DNA of 64,000 nucleotides from CBFHTC01 sp965658815 (GCA_965658815.1 CBFHTC010000001.1:124001-188000), one strand, 5' to 3'; positions 36,625-47,527 are shown, numbered from the stretch's first letter. The notes: a model not told the origin generated them from the letters alone. Numbers and translations are program-made.

Positions 36625-37209
36625 TTATGATGGGCTCAAAGCTATTAAATCATTAGGTATTAAGTTATAATTAATAAGCGTACCTGGATTCAGACTAGAT
36701 AATGAACTATTAAAGTCTACAAAGATTGCATTACTAAAAGAACTATGTAGAGATTCTTTAAATTTATAAGAAACCAAAGATGTTGTATTATAATCAGTTG
36801 GCTTAAATAAGTAGTATAATGAGATAATATCATCTGCATTTGTTATTACTTTGTATCCTAGAAATTGATTTTTTTCAACTTGAGGTATAATTAGAAATTT
36901 TACTCCAACTAGTCCTACATAGTTGGCTTTTATCTCAATTGATATCATACTGATTTTATTTGAGTTATCCACAGCTGTGATTTGCTTTATTTCTACGTCA
37001 TCTGTAGCTTTAGATATTAATGAAACATGAGTGCCGTTGGATGTATCTGGTAGTGTTCCATTATTATAATGACTTTTCATAACCTCTTTTTGAGCATTGA
37101 TAGTAGCGCCAGTATTTGTACCTAAATTTAATAATTTAATTTTTACGTTATTAGAAGAGTCTGATAATGTTATACTCAATAACATTAATGCATAATATTT
37201 TTTAAACAT
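36625..37209 (-). CDS. Exported protein, putative tandem-family member 3
   Basis: 194 residues, short signal-like segment (MFKKYYALMLLSITLS before DSSNN). Family-like motifs: VKFLIIPQVEK, GYKVITNADD (IxTNxD) and SNAIFVDFNSS. The rest is Thr/Ser/Asn-rich and predicted mostly beta. Unknown function; periplasmic, surface or secreted location is inferred from the signal. Confidence 0.6.
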   Translation of the reverse strand: MFKKYYALMLLSITLSDSSNNVKIKLLNLGTNTGATINAQKEVMKSHYNNGTLPDTSNGTHVSLISKATDDVEIKQITAVDNSNKISMISIEIKANYVGLVGVKFLIIPQVEKNQFLGYKVITNADDIISLYYLFKPTDYNTTSLVSYKFKESLHSSFSNAIFVDFNSSLSSLNPGTLINYNLIPNDLIALSPS

Positions 37210-37291
37210 ATTGTATGATTTAATTTCAATTATTATGATTGAATAACTTAATTAATTAAAAATTTTAATTGTTTTAAAAAGATAAAAATTT

Positions 37292-37316
37292 TTTGATGTA
37301 AAAAAAAAGCATCAAA
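37292..37316 (-). terminator. Weak hairpin after the 37331-37921 gene
   Basis: On the minus strand TTTGATG and CATCAAA form a 7-base stem around a T-rich loop, followed by AAATTTTTATC. It could end transcription of the gene at 37331-37921, separating the cluster into two transcripts. It is AT-rich and weak. Confidence 0.35.
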
Positions 37317-37330
37317 TCTAAAAATAAATA

Positions 37331-37921
37331 TTAGATTAATGCTATAATATCACTATACTCACTATCTGGCCCCATTTTGACATATTTTATATTTGCAGAT
37401 ATTAGACGAGGAATATTTGCTCCAATGATTGCTAATGGAGGAGAGACTGCAACAACGTCCGATTGAGTATCTACAGCTCCATTGGCATTGACTGAAAATC
37501 CTTCATATTGATTTGTTAAATACTTTATTGGGTCTTGACCAATTTGCCAAATAATATATTTACTATGTAAAGACAGAGGTATTGATGACAAAGAAGATCC
37601 TATTTCGCCTGATGGTGTTGAACTTGGGTTTGCAAGTGCGGTTCCTTGCATTTTTATCACTCCATAATATGCGTTCTGAGAAGAATATTTTACTATACAA
37701 GCTTTGTTAACTATAGGGTGAGTGGTATTTGTTGATATTACATTATGAGGTGTAGGTAAATCAGTGCCATTTGTCTTTAATGCCACGCCTCTACTCTCTA
37801 TTTCATTTATAATTGGCTCAATAGTCTCAAAGACACTTTCAACTAAGTTCTTTTCTGTATGAAAATAGCTTCCGGGGGAGCTAAATGCTACCGTTAATAA
37901 TAATAAAAATTTTTTTTGCAT
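37331..37921 (-). CDS. Exported protein, putative tandem-family member 2
   Basis: 196 residues with a short signal-like segment (MQKKFLLLLTVAFS). It is the least certain family member: EGFSVNANGAVD stands where the others have the IxTNxD motif, and KYIIWQIGQDP where others have a YFIxxP strand. Pro/Ser/Thr-rich and predicted beta. No domain recognised. Confidence 0.55.
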   Translation of the reverse strand: MQKKFLLLLTVAFSSPGSYFHTEKNLVESVFETIEPIINEIESRGVALKTNGTDLPTPHNVISTNTTHPIVNKACIVKYSSQNAYYGVIKMQGTALANPSSTPSGEIGSSLSSIPLSLHSKYIIWQIGQDPIKYLTNQYEGFSVNANGAVDTQSDVVAVSPPLAIIGANIPRLISANIKYVKMGPDSEYSDIIALI

Positions 37922-38024
37922 ATTTTTTGTTTTTTTTTATAATAACTTCGATATAAAGTGAGCTAAAATTTTTTTCTTATTTTATAATAATAAATATTAT
38001 CATTGTTGTTTGATTGTAAAGATA

Positions 38025-38798
38025 TCAAGATTGAGTTGGATAAGTGTATTCAGTATCCCGAGTTAATCCCATATCAGCGATTGCTGTAGTTCTTCCCATA
38101 TTTGTTACTGATGATACTTGTGTTATACCAATATCATTAGTATCGTCAGCTAAGTTTAAAAACACATTAGGAAAGGTTGTGATTAAATCCGACAAAGGCA
38201 AATACTGCATACTAACTGAATAAGCGTTTGAGTATGAAGGTAATTTAGATGGGCCTGCTGCAGCATTTACTATCCAGTCATCTGCATTGGTATATATTGA
38301 TACACCTGAATAAGAGATATCGTTTGGTTGTCTTCTTTTTATGACATAATCTTTTAATGTTATGTTACCTACTGCTGTCATTATCGGAGTTCCTATTGTC
38401 TTGCTATTATATTTAGGTACTACAATAAAGTATACATCATGTTGATTAGTAATTAAGTTATAACTTAATATAGCGTTATCATGATGCTTTGTTAAAGCTC
38501 TGAATATTCCGTTTCCATAACGATCTATGAAGGCAAAGTCAAATACCTTGTGATCGGTTATAGTAGAAATTAATGATATTGGAGAAAAGTCAGTATTTCC
38601 TGCCTCCATTGTTTCAGATTGATTGATTCTATTTGTTATAGCTGTCTGTAATGAGGAGACAGCTACTCCATATGCTGAAGATAATTTTGCTAGATTATTC
38701 TGTATATTTGATTTATTCGTAATTACTGCTGCTTCTCCAGTTGTAATTGAAAAAGAAAATGCAATAAGGGAAATTGTTTTGATGAAATTGATTGACAT
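38025..38798 (-). CDS. Exported protein, putative tandem-family member 1
   Basis: 257 residues, the longest of the five. Hydrophobic N-terminal segment (about residues 6-22, LIAFSFSITTGEAA), then a helical stretch (NNLAKLSSAYGVAVSSLQTA), then the family-like strands FAFIDRYGNGIFRAL, VYFIVVPKYN, GVSIYTNADD and SNAYSVSMQY. Transcribed away from tsaD. No homology to a named family was recognised. Confidence 0.6.
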   Translation of the reverse strand: MSINFIKTISLIAFSFSITTGEAAVITNKSNIQNNLAKLSSAYGVAVSSLQTAITNRINQSETMEAGNTDFSPISLISTITDHKVFDFAFIDRYGNGIFRALTKHHDNAILSYNLITNQHDVYFIVVPKYNSKTIGTPIMTAVGNITLKDYVIKRRQPNDISYSGVSIYTNADDWIVNAAAGPSKLPSYSNAYSVSMQYLPLSDLITTFPNVFLNLADDTNDIGITQVSSVTNMGRTTAIADMGLTRDTEYTYPTQS

Positions 38799-38934
38799 AA
38801 TTTGTTGCTATTTAAACTTTATCTTAAGCTTATCGAGTTATATTTCATACTTTTTTAAAAAATAATTTATAAAATTTTAAAAACCTGTGTGCTTATATAG
38901 ACATTTTATTATATTGTAATATAATATAATTGTT

Positions 38935-39891
38935 ATGATAAATAAATTTCTAGGCATTGAATATAGCTGCGATGATACTAGTGTTGCCATTGTCTCAAGC
39001 GATAAAAATGTTATATTTCATAAAACCATTTCTCAGTCTTATACTACAGGAGTTGTTCCTGAGATAGCTGCTCGTAGACATTTGCATACATTGCATGATA
39101 TTGTTTTAGATATTAACATAAGTGATTTACAAGGTATTGCTGCTACTTTTGGACCAGGCTTGATCTCGTCTTTAATGACCGGAGTAAATTTTGCAAAAGG
39201 TTTATCCTTAGCTTATGGTATACCTTTATATAAAGTCAATCATCTTGAGGCTCATATGTTATCAGTAAGTTTAACTGAAGATATTCCTTATCCTTATCTT
39301 TCTTTATTGATTTCAGGAGGACATACTCAATTAGTATTAGTAAAGTCTGTGCATGAATTTGAAATTTTAGGAAATACGATTGATGATGCTTTAGGAGAGT
39401 GTTTTGATAAAATTGCAAAAAGTATGAATTTAGAATATCCAGGAGGGCCTATTATAGAGAAGTATGCGCTATTGGGAAATAAAAAAAAATATAATTATTC
39501 AAAACCTCTTTATCGTAATAACTCTGCCAATATGTCTTTTTCAGGTTTAAAAACTCAAGTAATTCGTTCTATTAATTTTAATAATCATTATGATGTTGCT
39601 GCTTCATTTATATATACTGTTTGTCAGGTTTTAGAAGATAAAATACAATATATCATGAAAGATGTTGATATAAAAGCTTTTTCTGTTAGTGGAGGAGTGG
39701 CGGCAAATAAATTGATTTGTGATGCTTTATACGATATATGTCAAAAAAATAATATACCATTTTTTCCTGTAAATAAGAAATACTGTTCCGATAATGGAGC
39801 TATGATTGCTTGGGCCGGTTTGCTACAGAGAAATAAAGCCAATTTAGATGATAAGTGCTTTGCCACCGGACAGAGGTTTAAAGTAAATTAG
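38935..39891 (+). CDS. tsaD: tRNA N6-threonylcarbamoyladenosine synthase subunit TsaD
   Basis: Transfers the threonylcarbamoyl group to A37 of ANN-decoding tRNAs, with TsaB/TsaE. ASKHA-fold protein with the metal-binding HxxxH (RRHLHTLHD), the SGGHTQLVLV strand motif and FSVSGGVAANK. 318 residues, slightly short of the usual ~340. TsaB and TsaE are not in the window. It converges on infA. Confidence 0.96.
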   Translation: MINKFLGIEYSCDDTSVAIVSSDKNVIFHKTISQSYTTGVVPEIAARRHLHTLHDIVLDINISDLQGIAATFGPGLISSLMTGVNFAKGLSLAYGIPLYKVNHLEAHMLSVSLTEDIPYPYLSLLISGGHTQLVLVKSVHEFEILGNTIDDALGECFDKIAKSMNLEYPGGPIIEKYALLGNKKKYNYSKPLYRNNSANMSFSGLKTQVIRSINFNNHYDVAASFIYTVCQVLEDKIQYIMKDVDIKAFSVSGGVAANKLICDALYDICQKNNIPFFPVNKKYCSDNGAMIAWAGLLQRNKANLDDKCFATGQRFKVN

Positions 39892-39895
39892 AGAT

Positions 39896-40132
39896 TTATT
39901 TTTTATTTCTACGAATTATAGTGCCGCGTAATTTTTCATTTGGATGTATGCTTTGTTCGTCGATTTCCATGATCACCTCATCGCCTCTGACAATTTTGAT
40001 TTTAAATTGACGAATTTTTCCTGAAATTATAGCTTCTATGTTATGTTCTTGATTGTTGATATTTGTTACTACATTAAATTTTCCATTTGGTAAAATATTA
40101 TTTACCACTCCAGTGATTTTATGTTTTGTCAT
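39896..40132 (-). CDS. infA: Translation initiation factor IF-1
   Basis: 78-residue S1-like OB-fold protein that occupies the ribosomal A site during initiation. Typical motifs: ITGVVNNILPNGKFNVV, ISGKIRQFKIKIVRGDEVIMEI and the C-terminal KLRGTIIRRNKK. Divergent from tRNA-Leu. Confidence 0.9.
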   Translation of the reverse strand: MTKHKITGVVNNILPNGKFNVVTNINNQEHNIEAIISGKIRQFKIKIVRGDEVIMEIDEQSIHPNEKLRGTIIRRNKK

Positions 40133-40184
40133 TTAGAATTAATATTTACTGTTAGATAGTATCATATTTTTTGTATAAAATCAA

Positions 40185-40213
40185 TTGACTTTTTTGTTTT
40201 TATGTTGTATACT
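40185..40213 (+). promoter_or_regulatory. Promoter of tRNA-Leu and bamD
   Basis: TTGACT (40185-40190), 17-base spacer, TATACT (40208-40213), about 12 bases before the tRNA 5' end. bamD starts 14 bases after the tRNA, so it is probably on the same transcript. Confidence 0.7.
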
Positions 40214-40224
40214 AATTCAGTAAT

Positions 40225-40299
40225 GCCTTTATGGCGAAATTGGTAGACGCGCTTGATTCAAAATCAAGTTTTTTGTCGGTTCGAGTCCGACTAAAGGTA
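40225..40299 (+). tRNA. tRNA-Leu (anticodon CAA), short variable arm
   Basis: 75 bases. Acceptor GCCTTTA/TAAAGGT, D arm GCG-AAATTGGTAGA-CGC in the leucine style, anticodon stem-loop CTTGA-TTCAAAA-TCAAG with CAA at 40259-40261, T arm GTCGG-TTCGAGT-CCGAC, discriminator A. Position 72 is T opposite G1. Between the anticodon and T stems there are only six T residues, where leucine tRNAs normally have a long paired variable arm. CCA is not encoded. Confidence 0.93.
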
Positions 40300-40313
40300 C
40301 AAGGTAAAACATT

Positions 40314-41159
40314 ATGATAAAAAAAATATTCTTTCTTTTTTGTATTTGCTTATCGGATAATCAGTACCCTAGTAAAATTGTATCTAAATATGATGCTGAA
40401 TTATATAATGAAATAACGAAAAATATACTAGACTTATATATATCGGGTTTACATGCTTTAAAAAATTCTGACTATACAACTGCTATAAGTTTCTTTTTTG
40501 ATAGCTATCTCTCAAATATAGATAATGCCATAGGTGAAAAATCTTATGTGATGTACTTATATACCATATTTCGATCAGAGCAGTATACGCTGTTTGAAGA
40601 AGAGTTATTAAAATTTAAAGAAATTTTTCCTTCTAGTCAAGATACACAGTTTTTGGAGTTTTTAAGATTGGTTATAGCTTATAAAGATGGATATTTGCAC
40701 TTTGATCGTCAACCACAATCTCTTATCTTTGCTGCAGATAATATAAAGTTCTTTTTAAAGAAATATAAACATACAAATTCAAAATACGTGAAGTTTGTTC
40801 TTGCTAAATATGTTCTTATTTATAAAACACTGTATGACTATTATTTAGATATTGCTGATACTATGGCAGAAGATAATATACTGTCAGCTGCATTAAGTTA
40901 TGAACAAATGATTGTGCTTTTTGATCGTATTAATATCTCTGGTTTAAAATTAGATTTACCTATCTTTAAAGCTGCTTACTATTTTAATCAATTGGATTTG
41001 AAATTTAAAAGAGATATGTATCTTGATAGATTGTTAAAAGAATATCCAGATTCTATTTATTTACAAAAACAAGATTTGCTTTTTACAAATTATTCTTTTA
41101 ATTCTTATGAAGAGAAAAGTCGATATACTATTTTTCGTTCTGAAAATACTGCAATATGA
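40314..41159 (+). CDS. bamD: Outer membrane assembly factor BamD (ComL-like TPR protein)
   Basis: 281 residues with a short signal-like segment (MIKKIFFLFCICLS before DN) and a series of TPR-like helices matching BamD order: an N-terminal SGLHALKNSDYTTAISFFFDSY repeat, the central FAADNIKFFLKKYKHTNSKY segment (BamD: AxxxFxxFxxxYPxSxY), and LLKEYPDSIYL near the end. There is no clean lipobox: cysteines at 10 and 12 lie in FCIC rather than L-A/S-G-C, so lipidation is doubtful. BamD would work with BamA at 57042. The next gene overlaps its stop by four bases. Confidence 0.72.
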   Translation: MIKKIFFLFCICLSDNQYPSKIVSKYDAELYNEITKNILDLYISGLHALKNSDYTTAISFFFDSYLSNIDNAIGEKSYVMYLYTIFRSEQYTLFEEELLKFKEIFPSSQDTQFLEFLRLVIAYKDGYLHFDRQPQSLIFAADNIKFFLKKYKHTNSKYVKFVLAKYVLIYKTLYDYYLDIADTMAEDNILSAALSYEQMIVLFDRINISGLKLDLPIFKAAYYFNQLDLKFKRDMYLDRLLKEYPDSIYLQKQDLLFTNYSFNSYEEKSRYTIFRSENTAI

Positions 41160-43003
41160 TGCAATTTTTAAATTATTGCTTAAAAATTCTTAAAAATTCT
41201 TTCTTTGACCTAAATGAAATTATTTATTCTGTTAAGAAAATAAAGGAAAATTATTTATCGCTAGATTATTCTGATCAAGATAAAAAGAAAATTTTGAAAT
41301 TATGTAATTTAAGAGCTACGGGAATTCCGATCGAATATATTGTTCACAAAGCGGATTTTGCTGGTATAAGTTTTTTTGTAAATGCAAATGTCTTGATTCC
41401 TAGGTCTGATTCTGAATTTATGATTTTTCAAGCTCGTAAAAACACAGCCGCTAAAAAAGTTCTTGACCTTGGTTCTGGCTCCGGGTGCCTCTCTATTTCT
41501 TATACTTATTATTCGTCTAATGTTCAAGAAGTGACTTTTCTTGATAAAAGTTTACAGGCAATTGAAGTTAGTAAAATTAATTATAATAAAATAATACCTC
41601 AGGTGAAATCTATCTTTATAAACTCTGATTGGCATCTTTTTTTATCAAATAATAATAATGTTTATGATATGATCTTCTTTAATCCTCCTTATATCGATGA
41701 AAAAAATGATCAATACGATATATCTCTGAAATATGAACCCAAATTAGCTCTTTTTGCAAATCATGATGCTATGGAGCATTATAATTTTGTTTTATCAACT
41801 ATTGCCTCAAACATGAATGATAATTCTGAATTGTATGTTGAATTATCCTACACTAATTCCAACAAAGTAAGTAAACTATGTGATCAAAATAATCTAGCTA
41901 TAGAAGAAGAGATTTATGATATGAATCATTTAAGGGCCTTTAAGATAAAAAAACGTAAAATCTTTTTGCCATATGATATTATTTCCTTTGTTAAAAAATT
42001 TAAAGATAGCATACGTTTGGTTGGAGGAAGTGTTCGAGATTTGTTATTAAATAAACAAATTACAGATTATGATTTTTGTACCTCATTAATTCCCGATAAA
42101 ATTATTGAAAAAGCAAAGGAAAATAATTGGAAATATTTGACTCATGGATATGATCATGGAGTGATATCTATTTTATATAAGAAATATGTTTTTGAAGTGA
42201 GTTCATTAAGGTCCGATGTTAATTGCGATGGTAGATTTGCAACAGTGAAATACGGAGTATCATATGAAGAAGACGCAAAGAGAAGGGATTTTACAATTAA
42301 TGCTTTGAGTTATGATATTAGATCAAATAAACTTTTTGATTATTTTCATGGCATCAATGATCTTTTTCTCAATAAAGTTAAATTTGTTGGTGATGCGCAA
42401 TTGCGTATAGAAGAAGATTATTTACGAATATTGCGTTATTTCCGTTTTTTAACTCGGTATGGAAGCCATGTTGAGTATGAGGAGATTATTCGTGATAATG
42501 CTCATAGATTAAAAATACTATCTACAGAAAGAATTATTTATGAGTTCAATAGTATCTTTAGTAATACAGATAATAGTAAATTAAAATATATTATTGAGCA
42601 GATGTATCGATTAAATATATTTAAAGAGTTATTTGGCGTTGATATAATTAATTTGGAAAATGCAATCTTATGCGGAGATGTAAACTTAGTTTATGCCACT
42701 TTATTTTATTGTGATTTAAATATATACAAAAAAATGTCTCGAAATAATGTTAGAGAAATACATATTTTAAAGCGATTTTTTCTTACTCGCGATTATGCAG
42801 AGATAATAATACTTTATATGGATAATAAAATCAGTCTGAGTTTAATTGATAAATTACGTAAGATTCAAAACTTTGATTTACCCAAAGAGGAAGATTTTAT
42901 TCGTGGATCAGATATATTGCAATTGGGATATAAAGGTAACGAGATTTCAATTATACGTAAAAAGATGGTGGAAGAAAAAATAATTCCTAATATAAAAAAA
43001 TGA
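41156..43003 (+). CDS. prmC-cca: Fusion of release-factor methyltransferase PrmC and CCA tRNA nucleotidyltransferase/poly(A) polymerase
   Basis: One 615-codon frame joins two enzymes. Residues 1-265 are PrmC, which methylates the GGQ glutamine of release factors: SAM motif LDLGSGSGC (103-111) and catalytic NPPY (176-179). Residues about 270-615 are a class II tRNA nucleotidyltransferase/poly(A) polymerase: GGSVRD (290-295) and the metal-binding DYDF (304-307), RRDFTINAL, and the LRYFRFLTRYG neck region. The linker (IKKRKIFLPYD) has no methionine near the junction and no stop, so a single protein is expected. tRNA genes in this window lack CCA, so the second domain should be essential. Confidence 0.9.
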   Translation: MMQFLNYCLKILKNSFFDLNEIIYSVKKIKENYLSLDYSDQDKKKILKLCNLRATGIPIEYIVHKADFAGISFFVNANVLIPRSDSEFMIFQARKNTAAKKVLDLGSGSGCLSISYTYYSSNVQEVTFLDKSLQAIEVSKINYNKIIPQVKSIFINSDWHLFLSNNNNVYDMIFFNPPYIDEKNDQYDISLKYEPKLALFANHDAMEHYNFVLSTIASNMNDNSELYVELSYTNSNKVSKLCDQNNLAIEEEIYDMNHLRAFKIKKRKIFLPYDIISFVKKFKDSIRLVGGSVRDLLLNKQITDYDFCTSLIPDKIIEKAKENNWKYLTHGYDHGVISILYKKYVFEVSSLRSDVNCDGRFATVKYGVSYEEDAKRRDFTINALSYDIRSNKLFDYFHGINDLFLNKVKFVGDAQLRIEEDYLRILRYFRFLTRYGSHVEYEEIIRDNAHRLKILSTERIIYEFNSIFSNTDNSKLKYIIEQMYRLNIFKELFGVDIINLENAILCGDVNLVYATLFYCDLNIYKKMSRNNVREIHILKRFFLTRDYAEIIILYMDNKISLSLIDKLRKIQNFDLPKEEDFIRGSDILQLGYKGNEISIIRKKMVEEKIIPNIKK

Positions 43004-43063
43004 TTGAAAATAAAAAATAATATTGCTTTTTGGTTTAAAATCGTTTAACATAACTACAGTTAA

Positions 43064-44479
<1,416 letters not shown>

Positions 44480-44482
44480 AAA

Positions 44483-44734
44483 ATGAAATGTATGATCACT
44501 GCAGTGCTTGGAAATAGTAATGTGATAGAAAGTCATGAGGCGATATCTGTTGCCTTAACTACGTTTGAAGGTGATATGGAGATTTTAGAAGGTCATGAAA
44601 GTTTTGAAGGAACTTTAAAGGCAGGAAGCAGTATTTCGTTAAATGGCGAAGTGGTTGTAAAAAATGTCGCAGGAGGCTTTTTCTCTATTAAGAATGATAC
44701 AGTAAAAGTATTATATCGTCTAAAAAGTACTTAA
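44483..44734 (+). CDS. atpC: ATP synthase F1 subunit epsilon, N-terminal domain only
   Basis: 83 residues, consisting of the beta-sandwich domain (GDMEILEGHE, corresponding to the usual GxxGIxxxHxP, and VAGGFFSIKND). The C-terminal two-helix domain (normally to ~130-140 residues), which inhibits ATP hydrolysis, is absent. It follows atpD by 3 bases with AGGT before the ATG. Confidence 0.88.
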   Translation: MKCMITAVLGNSNVIESHEAISVALTTFEGDMEILEGHESFEGTLKAGSSISLNGEVVVKNVAGGFFSIKNDTVKVLYRLKST

Positions 44735-44812
44735 TTTTTTTTTAATGCTCCTAAATCTATATTAGATTTATTCTAATGCTGAATTTATTAAGATAAATTT
44801 GCTTTTTATAAT

Positions 44813-46237
44813 CTATCTAAATTTTTTTTGTTCGTTTAGATTTTTAAAAGTAAATGTTGAAGGGTCATGATACAAATGAATATTTTGTGTAGCTCCATTA
44901 CGATGTTTTGCAATAATGATTTCAGCTATATTTCGACATTGCGAAGATTTTTCTTCTAGATCTTGTAATTTTTCTGCTGAGATTTCCGATTCTGCGTTGA
45001 TTAATTCTTTATTTCTTAATTTCAAATAATATTCTTCTCGGTATAAAAACATTACTATATCTGCATCTTGTTCAATAGAGCCCGATTCACGTAAGTCTGA
45101 TAGTATAGGTCTATTATTAGTTCGACTTTCAACAGAACGAGAAAGCTGAGATAGAGCTATAACGGGAATATTAAGTTCTTTTGCAATTTGTTTAAGGCCT
45201 TGAGTAATTTTTGAAATTTCTAATACTCTGTTATCATTTTTTCCATCTGCATAAAGTAACTGAAGATAATCTATAATTAAAAATTTAATATTTTCTTTTC
45301 TTGCAATTCTTCTTGCTCGAGAGCGAATTGCGGAGATTGACAAAGCTGCGGAATCATCGATAAAGATACTAACATTATTTAACTCTTCGGAGGTAGATAG
45401 CAGGACATTAAATTGCTCATCAGATAGATCGCAATTTGAAATATTAGAAGATGAGATACCGCTTTCTATTGATAACAATCTTGAACATAATTGCTCTTTA
45501 CTCATTTCAAGTGAAAAAATTCCTACTGACTCATCTTTTTGTAGATTTTTTGCAACACCTAGTGCTAATGTTAAGGCAAAGGCGGTTTTTCCCATACCGG
45601 GTCTTCCGGCTATAATTATCAAATCTGATTTTCTAAAACCTCCTAGAGCATTATCTAAATCAAGTATATTGCAAGGTAACCCAATAAATGTATCTGTTAA
45701 TTTTCTAGATTGATTTAATGATTTTAAATAATCCGGCAATGTTTGCGATATATGTTCAAATTGAAAGGAAGCAGATTCTTGCATTGCGATATTATATAAA
45801 ATTTCTTCGGCTGAGTTTAATTGATCATTAGCCCTTTTTTCAAGAGAGGAGTTTTGAGCATTATCTTTTACTTTATTTGCAAAGTCGATTAATTGTCTTC
45901 GTAAAAATAGGTCTCGTACTATTTCGCAATAAGGTACTGGATTAACAACAGACTGAGCTAAAAGCATAATCTGATCTATATATTGATTAAGTTCTTTTTC
46001 GTCAAAGTTTTTATTAATAGATAATATATTTACTACTAAATCTTTTGTAGGAGTTAGGTTTTTTTCTTTAATTTGAAGAAATGTCATAAATATCTCTTTA
46101 TGAATATTTTCATAAAAATGATCTTTTTGAATAATCTCAATAATATTATCAAATTGATTAAAGTCTAATAATATCAGACCAAGAATCTTTTTTTCATAAT
46201 CGATGTTGTAAGTGTGTAGTGTATTTGATTCTGACAC
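44813..46237 (-). CDS. dnaB: Replicative DNA helicase DnaB
   Basis: Hexameric 5'-3' fork helicase. N-terminal DnaB domain (YEKKILGLILLD), linker, and the RecA-like C-terminal domain with Walker A AGRPGMGKTAF (about residue 205), Walker B LIIDYLQLL and VIALSQLSRSVE. 474 residues, normal. Divergent from the MFS gene. Confidence 0.97.
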   Translation of the reverse strand: MSESNTLHTYNIDYEKKILGLILLDFNQFDNIIEIIQKDHFYENIHKEIFMTFLQIKEKNLTPTKDLVVNILSINKNFDEKELNQYIDQIMLLAQSVVNPVPYCEIVRDLFLRRQLIDFANKVKDNAQNSSLEKRANDQLNSAEEILYNIAMQESASFQFEHISQTLPDYLKSLNQSRKLTDTFIGLPCNILDLDNALGGFRKSDLIIIAGRPGMGKTAFALTLALGVAKNLQKDESVGIFSLEMSKEQLCSRLLSIESGISSSNISNCDLSDEQFNVLLSTSEELNNVSIFIDDSAALSISAIRSRARRIARKENIKFLIIDYLQLLYADGKNDNRVLEISKITQGLKQIAKELNIPVIALSQLSRSVESRTNNRPILSDLRESGSIEQDADIVMFLYREEYYLKLRNKELINAESEISAEKLQDLEEKSSQCRNIAEIIIAKHRNGATQNIHLYHDPSTFTFKNLNEQKKFR

Positions 46238-46327
46238 TTTTTATTATTTCTTTTATTATAAGAGTATAAAGGGTTATTGTAAAGTATAATTTTTATGATA
46301 TTATCTTGATAATAAATATCAAAAACA

Positions 46328-47527
46328 ATGAGCCTACAAGGATCAATGATTACATTTATCAAATATTATAATTATCACATAATTAGTATGTTGGCTTTAA
46401 AGTTTAAATCGATCTTGTTTACAGAAGATATGCCAGATTATGTGATATATATCATGATTGGCTTTGGAGGATTGGGAAAAATTTTAGGATCAATTGTGTT
46501 AGGCAAAATAAGTAAAAACAATAAAATCAAGTCTTTAAATATATCTTTATTGTTAGGAATGTTATCTTTATTAATTTTCATCAGCTTAGGCTCAAAGAGT
46601 TATTTAAGTATAGCGTTATTTATATTTGCTCGCTTATTGTTTAATATGTCTATGTCCGGAGGTGTTGATACGGCGCGAATATTATCATTTAATTCTGGTG
46701 GTAATTATAAAGCCTTTTTTTTATCTACTATATCCCTGTCTTCTAAAATAGGTATTATGATTGGGTATCTTGTTTTATTTCTTTTAGAGATAAATGATTT
46801 ATATCTTCATTTTTGGAAATTAGCTTTAGTATTTAGTATTATTTTATATATTATGTTTTATTTTATTTATTATGAAAATATATATTCTATTGTAAAAATA
46901 TTTTGTATAGAGTTTTATAATGAAATTATCAAATTAAATTTCATAAGAAATATAAAATATATCAAAGAGGATAAGATTAAGATTCTTTTATCGATTTTAT
47001 TAGCTGGATTTGTTGGTAGTATATCTCAATTTGATTTAATTTTATTGCCAAAATTGTTTAAAACTCATTATTTTATATCAAATGAAGAGGCTCATTATAT
47101 GGCGGTTTGCATGAGTTTTATTTCTTGTCTCAGCTCGATATTTGTAGGATTATTAATTGATGTCAGTAAAAATGCACTTTTAATATTTGGTATTGGTATT
47201 TTTTTTTATTCATTATTAATAGTTGCTTTAAATCTTTTGGGTTATAGTAAAATCATATATTTAATGTTTGGAGTATTTGATTCTTTTTTAATTATAGGTG
47301 GAATTTATATATTAATTTTATTATCAAAAGAAAATGTAGGGTATTTTAGTATTTCTCACTCACTTGGTTCAGTAAGTCTGTCTGCTTTTACGGTGGCACT
47401 TTTGAGTTATATAAATGAGCATTATGGTTTATTTATTATGTATACTTTTATGAATATAAGTCTAATTATTTTTTTGCTAGTATTTTGGTATTTATATAAG
47501 TTTTTTATTGACGATAGCGATAAATAA
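46328..47527 (+). CDS. Major facilitator superfamily transporter
   Basis: 399 residues with about 12 hydrophobic segments. The first-half loop 2-3 signature region is GFGGLGKILGSIVLGKISKNNKIK (residues split across the helix; compare the MFS GxLaDrxGrk motif). The FARLLFNMSMSGGVDTARI segment resembles the ProP/MHS-like MFS permeases common in Rickettsiales. The substrate cannot be inferred. Starts 90 bases from dnaB in the opposite direction. Confidence 0.72.
   Translation: MSLQGSMITFIKYYNYHIISMLALKFKSILFTEDMPDYVIYIMIGFGGLGKILGSIVLGKISKNNKIKSLNISLLLGMLSLLIFISLGSKSYLSIALFIFARLLFNMSMSGGVDTARILSFNSGGNYKAFFLSTISLSSKIGIMIGYLVLFLLEINDLYLHFWKLALVFSIILYIMFYFIYYENIYSIVKIFCIEFYNEIIKLNFIRNIKYIKEDKIKILLSILLAGFVGSISQFDLILLPKLFKTHYFISNEEAHYMAVCMSFISCLSSIFVGLLIDVSKNALLIFGIGIFFYSLLIVALNLLGYSKIIYLMFGVFDSFLIIGGIYILILLSKENVGYFSISHSLGSVSLSAFTVALLSYINEHYGLFIMYTFMNISLIIFLLVFWYLYKFFIDDSDK

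Noticed and set aside
40314..40360. BamD lipobox
   Set aside because: Cysteines are present in the hydrophobic segment, but the surrounding residues do not fit a lipobox, so I do not call it a lipoprotein.
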